From Alphaproteobacteria bacterium (GTDB lineage Bacteria > Pseudomonadota > Alphaproteobacteria > Rickettsiales > Midichloriaceae), in contig JABDBN010000004.1 in the NCBI GenBank assembly GCA_013288625.1, positions 1 to 60,971 of the forward strand: DNA of 60,971 nt. Reading direction: 5' to 3'. Below the pieces are notes generated by a model, which saw nothing but the letters and a program-made list of their open reading frames with translations, made no database searches and had not been told where the DNA came from. The translations under genes were made by a program, and so were the position numbers. Shown in pieces: positions 53,095 through 60,971 of this stretch (position 1 is the first letter of the stretch; every line of letters begins with the position of its first letter).

Positions 53095-53250
53095 TACTCT
53101 TCGCCTTTCAAAAATTGGGTGTGTCATGCTTCGGACTCGCCAACCTACGCTCTTTTCGAGCTTCGGTTCGGCAAGCATTTCGTTACGTATGATGGGTAAA
53201 TGTTCAGACTGGGCTGCCGCGCTACGCTCGCAGTGACGGAGATTAGGCGC
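53095..53250. repeat. Palindromic repeat cluster (families C and A)
   Basis: Part of the 445-bp gap 52851-53295, which holds no credible gene. CTTCGCCTTTCAAAAATTG (53099-53117) matches the element before the Xer gene. GCGCTACGCTCGCAGTGACG (53218-53237) with GGAGATTAGGCGC is a family A copy. The in-between GCCAACC...GGTTCGGC can form a hairpin. The stretch 52993-53094 shows CCTATAAAGGATAGG and a TTGCTACGTCG block, but nothing else recognised. Confidence 0.65.
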
Positions 53251-53295
53251 ATTTTAGAGTATACAACTAACAGTACTCCGTCGCTTCGGGTTTAG

Positions 53296-54897
53296 TTAAA
53301 ACTCTAGATCAGCAGGAACCCGATGATAGAGCTCATCAAATGTTTTGTTATATAGAGCCATATTGTATTCGTTGCATATGTTCGTAAATAAGCTCTGATT
53401 ATAAGCCTCATTATTGCAAACCAATGCAACTGGGTATTGATGTTCTCCGTTATCTTCAATCATTAGGCTAGGGTTAGCTCTGTAAAGTTCATAAACAACA
53501 TCATAGGCATTATTCTGCGTTGCTAAATGCACGAGGTTGTCGCCATTATCGTTTCTGAAATTGAAATCTCCACCCGCTAACAATATCATACGGACGGCCT
53601 CCAAATCGTTCGCTAATACTGCTTTAGTTAGCGGAATCGCAGTTCCATCGATCTCTGGTAAATTTATATTTTGAGTGCGTGCAATCATCTCTTTAAGGAT
53701 GGCATACTTCTCCTGAGACGCAGGCAGGCCGGCTGCTAGCCCCAGTGCAGAGATGTTAGCTTTGTTTTGGGCATCAACATTAATACCATTGTTAAGAAAC
53801 TCCTTAGCTAAATCAAATTTATGTGCAAGCAAAGCTACATGTAATTTGGTTTCTCCAAGTTCATTCACTTTTTGAAGATCAGCGCTATTTGTATATAAAA
53901 AGGTCTCTTTACTAGAAAGGGGGTGAATGTTTGAGAATGGGGCAAACCATTGGAAATAACTAAGTAGAGTAATAATTGATGTAGGTATCGAAGTATAGGG
54001 CGCAATTGCTACTTCCCAGACCAGAGGGAAATTGGCAAAGAAATCGGTTCTGGAGTAATCCATCCATTGGAACATAACCCCCTGATCTTTCACATTAACT
54101 TCATCAATTTTAATATAGTCGAAGTATGTGCCATTAAAGCCTAAGGCTCTAAAAATTTCATTTCCATAGTCATAGCAATTTTTGCCTAAGTACTCAGGTG
54201 ATCTAATTGTGTGCGGAAGATAGAATGCGAATTTGGTATAATTCTCCCGGGTTTTAATATCGTCGCTCTTAATTTTATCAAAGTATGTTCTTGCCTGGGC
54301 TTCCGTTATATCAAATTCCACGCTTAGCGAACCTTTGTCGGCTTTAGGATAAAGCTCCCCGGGCTTAAGCTTTTGAAAACCCTTGAAATAGCGGATATTG
54401 TAATAGTCATCAGTTCGTATATAGAACCTGCCAGATACTGCGCCTTTAGGGATAACAGCTCCACCAAAATGCCGATACTCACCTGGTTCATTATCTGTCA
54501 GCTTAGCTACTCCAGTGAAACCATGAAATTCCGCAACTTTAAAAGCATGGCGGTGAGTGTACATGGTATAATCATCAAATAGCTTTTGCCTGACTTCGTG
54601 CAGTTTTACATCTCTAAAGATGATCAGTGCACTAGCCTCATCATCAAGGCGGATTGAAACATCATCCCCAATTTTTGCTATGGGTGGAGTGCCCTGAAAA
54701 AGCGTCTTCATAAAGTCTGTGAGTGCGGGAATCTTAGTAACAGCCTTTAAGTTCTCGATAGTGATATATTTTTTTACCGAGAAGTGATCGTTTTGGAGTG
54801 TGGCTTTGAGTTCCGGCGCGAGCTCCTGAATAGTTTGAAAAACCTCATCAAGGCTGCGTGTATTCATTGTATCAAAGGTTTTAAGAGTATATGCCAT
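53296..54897 (-). CDS. Ankyrin-repeat protein with possible permuted papain-like N-terminal domain
   Basis: A 533-residue protein. The C-terminal third has ankyrin units (GETKLHVALLAHKFDLAKEF, DGTAIPLTKAVLANDLEAVR, NGDNLVHLATQNNAYDVVYE). Residues about 80-260 contain a histidine-rich segment (YTHRHAFKVAEFHG; His115/117/125), then an ITEAQARTYFDKI helix, then GKNCYDYGNEIFRALG with Cys241. This His-before-Cys order recalls permuted NlpC/P60-papain-like folds, but the match is by eye only. No signal peptide. ATG 54897 is chosen for a Met-start without the hydrophobic extension to 54933; the ribosome-binding site is weak. A candidate secreted effector. Confidence 0.8.
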   Translation of the reverse strand: MAYTLKTFDTMNTRSLDEVFQTIQELAPELKATLQNDHFSVKKYITIENLKAVTKIPALTDFMKTLFQGTPPIAKIGDDVSIRLDDEASALIIFRDVKLHEVRQKLFDDYTMYTHRHAFKVAEFHGFTGVAKLTDNEPGEYRHFGGAVIPKGAVSGRFYIRTDDYYNIRYFKGFQKLKPGELYPKADKGSLSVEFDITEAQARTYFDKIKSDDIKTRENYTKFAFYLPHTIRSPEYLGKNCYDYGNEIFRALGFNGTYFDYIKIDEVNVKDQGVMFQWMDYSRTDFFANFPLVWEVAIAPYTSIPTSIITLLSYFQWFAPFSNIHPLSSKETFLYTNSADLQKVNELGETKLHVALLAHKFDLAKEFLNNGINVDAQNKANISALGLAAGLPASQEKYAILKEMIARTQNINLPEIDGTAIPLTKAVLANDLEAVRMILLAGGDFNFRNDNGDNLVHLATQNNAYDVVYELYRANPSLMIEDNGEHQYPVALVCNNEAYNQSLFTNICNEYNMALYNKTFDELYHRVPADLEF

Positions 54898-54987
54898 GTT
54901 TAACCAACCAATAGAATTGTAAAATATAAGCATGGGTTAGTTGAGCATTGCTTAGCAATAACTTTAAAAGAGCATCGTTTATTTATA

Positions 54988-55130
54988 CTCTTCGCCACCC
55001 TACGCCTTCGGCTACGGGTGGCTTACGCCAGTTTATTCGCTCACTTTAAGATTTTAATTTATTAAAGCCAGGCTAACCGTAGCCGATTAGGCGAAGGAGT
55101 GTCGCCCAAAGCTTTGGCGCAGGGGGACAG
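54988..55130. repeat. Palindromic repeat cluster (family B)
   Basis: TACGCCTTCGGCTACGGGTG followed by GCTTACGCCAGTTTATTCGC matches 2790-2832 with few changes. GATTAGGCGAAGGAGTGTCG then CCCAAAGCTTTGGCGCAGGG matches 2878-2920. Both halves stand in the same order and orientation as in the 2766-2935 cluster, with a similar AT-rich centre. Confidence 0.8.
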
Positions 55131-55133
55131 GTA

Positions 55134-55171
55134 TAAAAAAGCCCCCCACCACAAAGTGATCAGGGGGCTTA
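55134..55171 (-). terminator. Rho-independent terminator of the DUF465 gene
   Basis: Read on the - strand: AAGCCCCC, a loop of about 15 nt, GGGGGGCTT, then a run of T. It is a classical strong intrinsic terminator about 26 nt beyond the DUF465 stop. Confidence 0.9.
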
Positions 55172-55196
55172 CTATCTGGCAAAGAACCAGACGACT

Positions 55197-55397
55197 CTAA
55201 GCGACTATGTCGCCCATCAAAATTGACTCAAGGTTCATAATGGTTTCTTTGACACGCAGCTTCTGCTTCTTTAAGGATTGCACCTTGAATTGGTCTACAA
55301 CCTTGGAACTCATCAATTCAGAGATCTGGCTGTCTATTGCCTGATGCTCAGAACGCAAGTGGTCTAATTCTTTGCGATATTTAATTTCATTAACCAT
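55197..55397 (-). CDS. YdcH-like small coiled-coil protein (DUF465)
   Basis: A 66-residue helical protein with the pattern of DUF465/YdcH: an N-terminal helix rich in Leu/Glu (ELDHLRSEHQAIDSQISEL) and the second helix with VQSLKKQKLRVKETI. GGAGG 7 nt before ATG gives an unambiguous start, and a strong terminator follows, so it is a single-gene unit. Function of the family is unknown. Confidence 0.9.
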   Translation of the reverse strand: MVNEIKYRKELDHLRSEHQAIDSQISELMSSKVVDQFKVQSLKKQKLRVKETIMNLESILMGDIVA

Positions 55398-55689
55398 AAG
55401 AAGCCTCCAAAAAATTTCAGGTTAGGCATTAATATATATTTACTTATAATAGCACATTCTTACACCGTCCTGTTAAACAAATTATTAACAAATGGTTAAT
55501 TTTTTTATTGACTTCGCACTCAGTTTAGGTAAGTGAGGAAAACAATAACTTTGTAAGAATAGCTCCATATTTCTTATCTATAATATAATAATAACACCTA
55601 AAACGCTGCATTGCAACAAAATTAAGCACGAAAATCTGTGCATTTCAAAAGATTTGCTGATTAGTAACAAAGTCTGAACCAAAAGGCCA

Positions 55690-56649
55690 TTATGACTGGT
55701 TTTTCAGGCTTGCCAGGTAGATTTGCACATTTTTATTATGCTCAACCAGTGAAGTCGCAAAGCGATGCCTGCCGGTGCCATCAGCAACGAAATAAAGGTA
55801 TGTAGTTGAAGCCGGGCTAAGCACGGCTTGAATAGCCGCTTTCCCAGGGTTAGCAATCGGCCCCGGAGGAAGCCCGCGGTTTGTGTAGGTATTATAGGGT
55901 GAATCATAGGACAAGTCCTGCTTAGTCAGGCTATGCCTAAAATCGGTTTTGCCCGCATAAATAGCATAGATTACAGTGGGATCCGCCTGTAAAGGCATGC
56001 GCAATTTCATGCGATTAAGGTATACTGATGCTACTATGGGCCTTTCTTCGGCAACTCTGGCTTCTTTTTCAACGATAGAAGCTAAAGTGAGGGTTTCTGC
56101 GGGGTTCGCAATTTGATTGCTGCTAAGGTAAGAGGTCATTTCTTTATGCATCTTATCGAGTATAGACTGTCTGGAATCGCCCCAGTAATAGAAGTAGGTA
56201 GCCGGCATAAGGTACCCCTCGGGGTAGTGCGTGGTTATTTCACCATTAAGCCCTTCTAATCCCGCAATATACTTAGTGATTTGAAATGATGTATACCCTT
56301 CCGGGATAATTGCTTTCCGAACTACCCGGTCACCTTTAAACAATTTGTGGAGCGCGTCTGCAGGTGTAGAACCTTGAGAAAACTCATACTCGCCAGGGAT
56401 AATGAAATGCCTTAAGTAATTGCTATTATAGTATAATACCGCAGTAAACGAGTATTTATCGGGGATAACTCTGCTTGACTCAAGGATCGCCGAGATTTCT
56501 TTAAGCCCTTGGCCTTTTTCAATGACTACACGGCTAGGGGAGGGCAGGTAATAATGATTCACAGTATAGATAATATAGCCCAAGCCCGCGCAAATCATGA
56601 AAATAAAAACGATAGCTAAAGTCACAAATGTTTTAAGCAATGCATTCAT
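55690..56649 (-). CDS. mltG: endolytic peptidoglycan transglycosylase MltG
   Basis: Cuts nascent glycan strands in the periplasm, ending peptidoglycan polymerisation. About 319 residues: one N-terminal membrane anchor (LLKTFVTLAIVFIFMICAGLGYIIYTV), a LysM-like segment, then the YceG domain with catalytic Glu in SIVEKEARV, PLQADPTVIYA and NRGLPPGPIANPG, and the C-terminal FATSLVEHNKNV. ATG 56649 is preferred to TTG 56655. It follows the ribosomal-protein operon, from which a 10-bp hairpin separates it. Confidence 0.95.
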   Translation of the reverse strand: MNALLKTFVTLAIVFIFMICAGLGYIIYTVNHYYLPSPSRVVIEKGQGLKEISAILESSRVIPDKYSFTAVLYYNSNYLRHFIIPGEYEFSQGSTPADALHKLFKGDRVVRKAIIPEGYTSFQITKYIAGLEGLNGEITTHYPEGYLMPATYFYYWGDSRQSILDKMHKEMTSYLSSNQIANPAETLTLASIVEKEARVAEERPIVASVYLNRMKLRMPLQADPTVIYAIYAGKTDFRHSLTKQDLSYDSPYNTYTNRGLPPGPIANPGKAAIQAVLSPASTTYLYFVADGTGRHRFATSLVEHNKNVQIYLASLKNQS

Positions 56650-56696
56650 AAGCAACCCATTAAGGTTTATTCCTTAGCTTAAACTTTATTTGCTAG

Positions 56697-56723
56697 ATAC
56701 TCAAAGAATTTTACTTTGAGTAT
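56697..56723 (-). terminator. Hairpin between rplQ and mltG
   Basis: ATACTCAAAG and CTTTGAGTAT form a perfect 10-bp stem with a 7-nt loop, 6 nt beyond the rplQ stop. There is no T-run, so termination may be partial and allow some read-through into mltG. Confidence 0.45.
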
Positions 56724-56728
56724 ATATA

Positions 56729-57103
56729 TTAGTTAGCTGCTGCAGTTCTATCTACAAATTCAATGATAGCCATCGGTGCAGCGTCTCCCTTTCTAAAACC
56801 ATTGCGGAGTACACGAGTATATCCACCATTACGGTCTTTGCAATTCTCAGCAATTTCACCAAAAAGTTTGCTAACTTCAGGGCAATCGCCACGCAGGAAG
56901 CTCACAGCTTGCCTACGTGCAGCGAGATCTCCTTTCTTCCCGAGGGTAATCATTTTTTCAATGACAGGCCTTAAATCCTTAGCTTTAGGCAAGGTAGTCC
57001 TGATTTGACCGCTACGGATTATAGCTTTCACTAGATTTAAAAAGAGCGCCTTGCGATGCTTGCTGCTTCTGCTAAACTTACGGCCTTTATTACCATGATT
57101 CAT
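56729..57103 (-). CDS. rplQ: 50S ribosomal protein L17
   Basis: A large-subunit ribosomal protein of 124 residues, complete. The hallmark N-terminus [21 protein letters not shown] and [22 protein letters not shown] are present. It is the last gene of the secY-adk-rpsM-rpsK-rpoA-rplQ operon segment, 24 bp after rpoA. Confidence 0.97.
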   Translation of the reverse strand: MNHGNKGRKFSRSSKHRKALFLNLVKAIIRSGQIRTTLPKAKDLRPVIEKMITLGKKGDLAARRQAVSFLRGDCPEVSKLFGEIAENCKDRNGGYTRVLRNGFRKGDAAPMAIIEFVDRTAAAN

Positions 57104-57127
57104 AATTTTACCTTAATTTCTAATATA

Positions 57128-58212
57128 CTAACCTAACTGTTCTTCATATTTCTTAACGATTTCCTCAATGTTCTCCGGAGGCCAACCTGGCACTTCCATT
57201 CCAAATTTAAGGTTCATCGAAGTAAGGAGTTCTTTGATTTCATTAAGCGACTTGCGGCCAAAATTCGGAGTTTTTAACATCTCAGATTCCGACTTAATCA
57301 CTAAATCACCAATATATACAATGTTGTCATTCTTAAGACAATTTTGCGACCGCACAGAAAGCTCCAGATCATCAACTTTGCGAAGCAAGTTGATGTCGAA
57401 TGGCAATGCGTCCTCAGCGTCCTCAGCAGAATCCTCTTTATCATCGAAGCCGATGAAAAGCTGCAATTGTTCTTGCATTACTTTAGCAGCAAGCCCTAAT
57501 GCAAGCTCAGGAGACAAAGACCCATTGGTTTCTATGGTCAAATAAAGTTTATCATACTCGGTTTCAGAGCCCACGCGGCTGTTCTCCACTTTAAAAGTAG
57601 TTCTTTTAACCGGTGAGTAGATGGAGTCCATAGGAATTACGCCGAGTGGCATATCAGCACTTCGGTTGTCATTGACGGAAACATAGCCTTTTCCGGAGTT
57701 TATAGTCAATTCCATGTGGAGTTTTGCATCTTTAGCAAGAGTGCATAAAACCAGGTTCTTATTAACAATTTCAATATCAGCAGGAGTGTCGATCATTCCA
57801 GCGGTTACGTTGCAAGGGCCTACAGCTTTAAGAGTAACCCGCTTGCGCTCACGTCCACCATATTTCACTACGGTTTGCTTTAAATTTAAGATAATGTCTG
57901 TAACATCTTCCTTCACGCCGGTAAGTGTGCTGAATTCATGGTCAGCCCCTTCGATTTTCACAGAAGTGAAAGCTGCTCCTTGCAAAGTTGAAAGCATAAT
58001 CCTGCGGAGTGCATTTGCTAACGTAATGCCAAAACCTCTTTCCAGAGGCTCAATTTTAAAAACAGCAGTGAAATATGGTGGACGTGAGCGCAAGCGGGTT
58101 ACTCTTAAAGCTGATACTGTGTTGGTTTTATTAGCGAAGTCCAGTTTGAAGAAATAATATTCTTTGCTCCATCTTGCTGAACTGCATCCTTACTTTTAAC
58201 TTTAGCTGCCAT
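57128..58212 (-). CDS. rpoA: RNA polymerase alpha subunit, with apparent N-terminal frameshift
   Basis: Assembly platform of RNA polymerase. Residues from [16 protein letters not shown] to the C-terminal domain ([26 protein letters not shown]) are intact. The N-terminus is not continuous. ATG 58212 opens a frame with the expected NW(T)SLIKP but stops after 35 codons; the remainder is open in another frame whose only start is TTG 58093. A perfect inverted copy of bases 57823-57869 sits at 58067-58113 in this junction. Adding one base in the A4 run at 58126-58129 would join the frames into a full-length protein with a changed linker. This is either an error or a real mutation. Confidence 0.85.
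57823..57869. repeat. Internal (donor) arm of 47-bp inverted repeat in rpoA
   Basis: This segment encodes the conserved [15 protein letters not shown] region in its normal place in rpoA. Its exact reverse complement occurs at 58067-58113. Confidence 0.95.
58067..58113. repeat. Inverted 47-bp copy at the 5' part of rpoA
   Basis: An exact reverse complement of 57823-57869, about 197 bp away. It lies between the NW(T)SLIKP N-terminus and the [12 protein letters not shown] region, where no such sequence is expected in other RpoA proteins. Confidence 0.95.
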
Positions 58213-58235
58213 GTAAATTAACCACAATTAATCGT

Positions 58236-58622
58236 TTATACCCTTCTTCTTTTCGGCGCCCTGCAACCATTGTGCGGTACCGGTGTTACATCTGTAATAG
58301 TTGTAACTGTAACTTCTTTAGTGCTCGCTACTGCACGTATTGCAGATTCGCGGCCCGAACCAGGCCCTTTTACTTTTATGGAAACAGTTTTTACCCCAAA
58401 TTCCTTAGCCTTTTCCATTACTTCTTCAGCGGTAACCTGTCCAGCATATGGAGTGGCCTTTCTTGAGCCTTTAAATCCCTTTTTGCCGGAGGATGACCAA
58501 GTGATGGTGTCACCTTGCATATCTGCGACTACTATTATGGTATTGTTAAAGCTCGCATTAATATGTACTACTGCGACTGGTACCACGCGTTTTCTTTTTT
58601 TAGTTGCTACTGCTACTGCCAT
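58236..58622 (-). CDS. rpsK: 30S ribosomal protein S11
   Basis: A small-subunit protein of 128 residues. The signature [22 protein letters not shown] and the C-terminal [18 protein letters not shown] are complete. AAGGAAAA precedes ATG 58622. It lies 18 bp after rpsM and 23 bp before the rpoA ATG. Confidence 0.97.
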   Translation of the reverse strand: MAVAVATKKRKRVVPVAVVHINASFNNTIIVVADMQGDTITWSSSGKKGFKGSRKATPYAGQVTAEEVMEKAKEFGVKTVSIKVKGPGSGRESAIRAVASTKEVTVTTITDVTPVPHNGCRAPKRRRV

Positions 58623-58640
58623 TCTAATTTTTCCTTATAA

Positions 58641-59018
58641 CTACTTAGTTGCCATTTTCTTACCGGCAATTGGTATTGCCTTACCTTTACGAGTACGTGC
58701 ATTGGTACTAGTACGCTGTCCACGAACCGGGAGCTTTCTGATGTGACGAAGACCACGATAACATTTCATATCTTTTAGATCCTTAATGTTTCTCGCAATT
58801 TCACTGCGAAGCTTTCCTTCAACATCAAATCCCGAATCGATAACTTCACGGAGTCTGATCAATTCATCTTCAGTGAGTGAATTAACACGCTTTTCCCCAT
58901 CAATGCTGGCCTTTCTCAAAATTTCTTCCGCTTTTGAGTCACCAATACCAAATATATATGTTAGTCCGATCTTAGTTTTCTTTCCTGTCGGAATATTAAC
59001 ACCTGCTATACGAGCCAC
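58641..59018 (-). CDS. rpsM: 30S ribosomal protein S13
   Basis: A small-subunit protein of 125 residues with [22 protein letters not shown] and [20 protein letters not shown]. It follows adk by 120 bp with no rpmJ between. AGGTATAAGTGG precedes ATG 59018. Confidence 0.97.
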   Translation of the reverse strand: MARIAGVNIPTGKKTKIGLTYIFGIGDSKAEEILRKASIDGEKRVNSLTEDELIRLREVIDSGFDVEGKLRSEIARNIKDLKDMKCYRGLRHIRKLPVRGQRTSTNARTRKGKAIPIAGKKMATK

Positions 59019-59138
59019 TTATACCTCTATAAAAATGCAATTAACTACAAGTGAACAAAAATGATAGCCAATTCTTCGTCTATGTCAAGAATTGATTACC
59101 TACTATGTTCTTTAAAATAAAATTCTACAATCAGTTTG

Positions 59139-59810
59139 CTATACTACAGCAAAATTACTGTTCTTTCCAGTAATAAGTGCTTTTATATTCTCACTAATTG
59201 CATCGATTGACTGCATACCATTAATCACGTAAAGCTTTTCTCTTTTCTTGTAGTAATTAATAAGCGGTGCAGTCTTATCTTGGTAAACTTTAAGCCTAAT
59301 CTTAACCGCTTCTTCATTATCGTCTGATCGGTGAATGAACTCATGCGATCCGCATTTGTCACAAACTCCTTCAACAGAAGGGCGGTTGAAAGTTACATGG
59401 TAGCCAGTGCCACAGGACTTGCAAGTGAAACGGCCACTTAAACGCTTAACCAATACTGATTCTTCAACATCAAAATTAATGACAAATACTTGATTATTGG
59501 GAAAGCGTGCCAAAATTACTTCGAGCTCCTCAGCTTGAGGAAGTGTGCGGGGGAAGCCATCAAGAATAAAGCCATTCTGACAATCACTGTTTTCCAAACG
59601 AGTATTGACCAGCTCGATCATTATATCATCTGAAACCAATTGACCAGAATTGTTGATTTCCTGAATTCTTTTTCCAAGTGTGGTTTCGGACTGAATTTCA
59701 GCACGAACCATTTCACCAGTAGAGAGCTTTGGTATGCTAAGGGATCTTGCAAGCAGCTCCGCCTGAGTTCCTTTACCTGTCCCTGGTGCACCTAATAATA
59801 TTACTATCAT
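59139..59810 (-). CDS. adk: adenylate kinase
   Basis: Interconverts ATP, AMP and ADP. The 223 residues form the long-lid type. Motifs are GAPGTGKGTQAELLA (P-loop), KLSTGEMVRAEI and DGFPRTLPQAEEL. The lid carries four Cys (CKSCGTGYH...CDKCGS) that would bind Zn. Its ATG overlaps the secY stop by one base. Confidence 0.96.
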   Translation of the reverse strand: MIVILLGAPGTGKGTQAELLARSLSIPKLSTGEMVRAEIQSETTLGKRIQEINNSGQLVSDDIMIELVNTRLENSDCQNGFILDGFPRTLPQAEELEVILARFPNNQVFVINFDVEESVLVKRLSGRFTCKSCGTGYHVTFNRPSVEGVCDKCGSHEFIHRSDDNEEAVKIRLKVYQDKTAPLINYYKKREKLYVINGMQSIDAISENIKALITGKNSNFAVV

Positions 59811-60971
59811 TAAACGCGCCCTCGCAAACGGGCTTTCTTGATCAGCCCTTCATATTGAGTACTCAATAGGTGAGTTTGCACTTGTGTGAATAAATCCATA
59901 ACTACGTTTACAACTATCAATAAGCTTGTACCACCAAGATAAAACGGAATTTGATATTCGGAAATAAGAATTTCAGGTATGACGCAAACAAGTATCATAT
60001 ATAAAGCGCCAAGTACAGTAACCCGGGTGAGAACATAGTCTAGGTATTCCGCAGTATGCTTGCCTGGCCTGCGGCCTAACACCACTCCACCATTTTTACG
60101 CAGATTCTCAGCTGTATCTTCCGGGTTGAATATCACAGAAGTATAAAAGAAGCAGAAAAAAGCTATCATAAATGCATACAAGGCAATATACAAAGGCTTT
60201 CCATGGGCGAGATAAAGGGAGACAATTTGTTTCCAGCTGCCCGGCTCGTAGGTTTGGCTAAAGCCAGCTATAGTCAAAGGAAAAAGAAGGAGAGAGCTAG
60301 CAAAAATTGCAGGGATCACACCAGAAGTGTTAAGCTTTAGGGGCAAGTGCATGGAATCGCCACCAAACATTTTGTTGCCAACCTGGCGTTTAGGATAACT
60401 AACCAAAATACGGCGCTGCGCTTTCTCCATAAAGATAATAAAGGAAACCAGTCCCGCAACCAGAGCAAAAATAATCAACATAAAGATCGTGGATACAGTC
60501 CCAGTTCTGCCCATTTCAAAGAAAGCTGCCATGGCTGAAGGCAAACCAGATACGATTCCGGCAAAGATGATTATCGAACTACCATTACCTATGCCGCGCA
60601 CGTTGATTTGTTCTGCAATCCACATGACCAGTACTGTGCCACCAGTAAGGGAGATCATCGAAAGAAGTCTAAAATAAAGGCCATGATCAAAAACTAATGG
60701 GCCTTGAGGAGTTTGAATATTCTCTATGCCTACAGCAATGCCATAACCTTGGAAGAGTGCAAGTATTACTGTTAGGTAACGCGTATACTGATTGATTTTT
60801 TTCCGCCCTTGCTCACCTTCTTTTTTCATTGCGGCAATTTCAGACGAAACCACAGTCATCAATTGCATGATGATGGATGCGGTTATATAGGGCATGATGT
60901 TTAGTGCAAATATAGACATGCGACCCAGAGCACCACCGGTGAAAAGATTAAACATTCCCAATACGCCGCCA
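59810..60971 (-). CDS. secY: protein translocase subunit SecY (5' end beyond window)
   Basis: The channel-forming subunit of the Sec translocon. The frame is open to the right edge, so about 387 codons of the C-terminal part are present, beginning in the GGVLGMFNLFTGGALGRM region. Further matches are SIFALNIMPYITASIIMQLM, GIGNGSSIIIFAGI and the C-terminal loop NAEDTAENLRKNGG-type segment (NPEDTAENLRKNGG). It precedes adk in the usual alphaproteobacterial order. Confidence 0.96.
   Translation of the reverse strand, partial: GGVLGMFNLFTGGALGRMSIFALNIMPYITASIIMQLMTVVSSEIAAMKKEGEQGRKKINQYTRYLTVILALFQGYGIAVGIENIQTPQGPLVFDHGLYFRLLSMISLTGGTVLVMWIAEQINVRGIGNGSSIIIFAGIVSGLPSAMAAFFEMGRTGTVSTIFMLIIFALVAGLVSFIIFMEKAQRRILVSYPKRQVGNKMFGGDSMHLPLKLNTSGVIPAIFASSLLLFPLTIAGFSQTYEPGSWKQIVSLYLAHGKPLYIALYAFMIAFFCFFYTSVIFNPEDTAENLRKNGGVVLGRRPGKHTAEYLDYVLTRVTVLGALYMILVCVIPEILISEYQIPFYLGGTSLLIVVNVVMDLFTQVQTHLLSTQYEGLIKKARLRGRV

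Noticed and set aside
57714..58157. Long + strand open frame over rpoA
   Set aside because: It is antisense to the conserved RpoA coding sequence and partly created by the inverted 47-bp copy; its product has no recognisable features.

Overview
The window looks like chromosome from an intracellular alphaproteobacterium, most likely in or near Rickettsiales (Midichloriaceae-like or another deep lineage). This rests on gene content, order and style, not on a search. The signs are adjacent tatC-serS, the alphaproteobacterial order secY-adk-rpsM-rpsK-rpoA-rplQ, a nuoJKLMN block, pyruvate phosphate dikinase, an AmpG-type permease, paired EamA transporters, three large ankyrin proteins of effector type, and many short palindromic repeats between genes. 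kdsB, lnt, mltG and ampG indicate an LPS-bearing, peptidoglycan-handling cell. Composition is moderately AT-rich.

Layout. 1-2740: end of a probable tatB, tatC, serS and an RDD membrane protein in one + strand run. 2741-3159: palindromic repeat debris, then a DUF3800 gene. 4034-8161: galU-uvrD-fabH on the - strand, with uvrD translationally coupled to galU. 8225-13389: two paralogous EamA transporters flanking a nucleotidyltransferase, a PIN/AbrB toxin-antitoxin pair and a DUF4143 ATPase. The toxin-antitoxin and ATPase part is bracketed by imperfect direct repeats of about 40 bp. 13641-17990: glnA, a YibQ-like polysaccharide deacetylase, lnt and a cysteine-rich lipoprotein as one + operon. 18001-21718: a MgtA-type P-ATPase and an APH-fold kinase. 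21758-29963: two ankyrin proteins flanking folD-yihY-kdsB; the first has proline-rich, actin-regulator-like tracts. 30188-32851: ppdK. 32978-36862: a sensor kinase, a REC-HATPase response regulator and two tandem paralogous small acidic proteins. 37002-44768: a BioC/NDUFAF5-like methyltransferase, a small hypothetical gene, birA and nuoNMLKJ. 44942-45029: tRNA-Ser(GGA). 45416-52850: a small membrane protein, ampG, pepF, a Xer recombinase, ubiE, rnhA, a double-CDGSH protein and ctpA. 52849-55171: a long inverted repeat, more palindromic repeats, and an ankyrin protein with a possible permuted papain-like domain. 55197-60971: DUF465, mltG and the rplQ-rpoA-rpsK-rpsM-adk-secY operon end, with secY cut by the window edge.

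The most unusual points are these. rpoA has a perfect 47-bp inverted copy of its own sequence in its 5' part, plus an apparent frameshift. A lipoprotein carries a duplicated C-x3-C-x6-C-x3-C array. Two tandem small paralogs share a VH(D/E)EV C-terminus. The ankyrin proteins look like host-directed effectors. No rRNA, CRISPR array, transposase or prophage was seen. The 292-bp gap 55398-55689 is AT-rich with no gene or clear signal.
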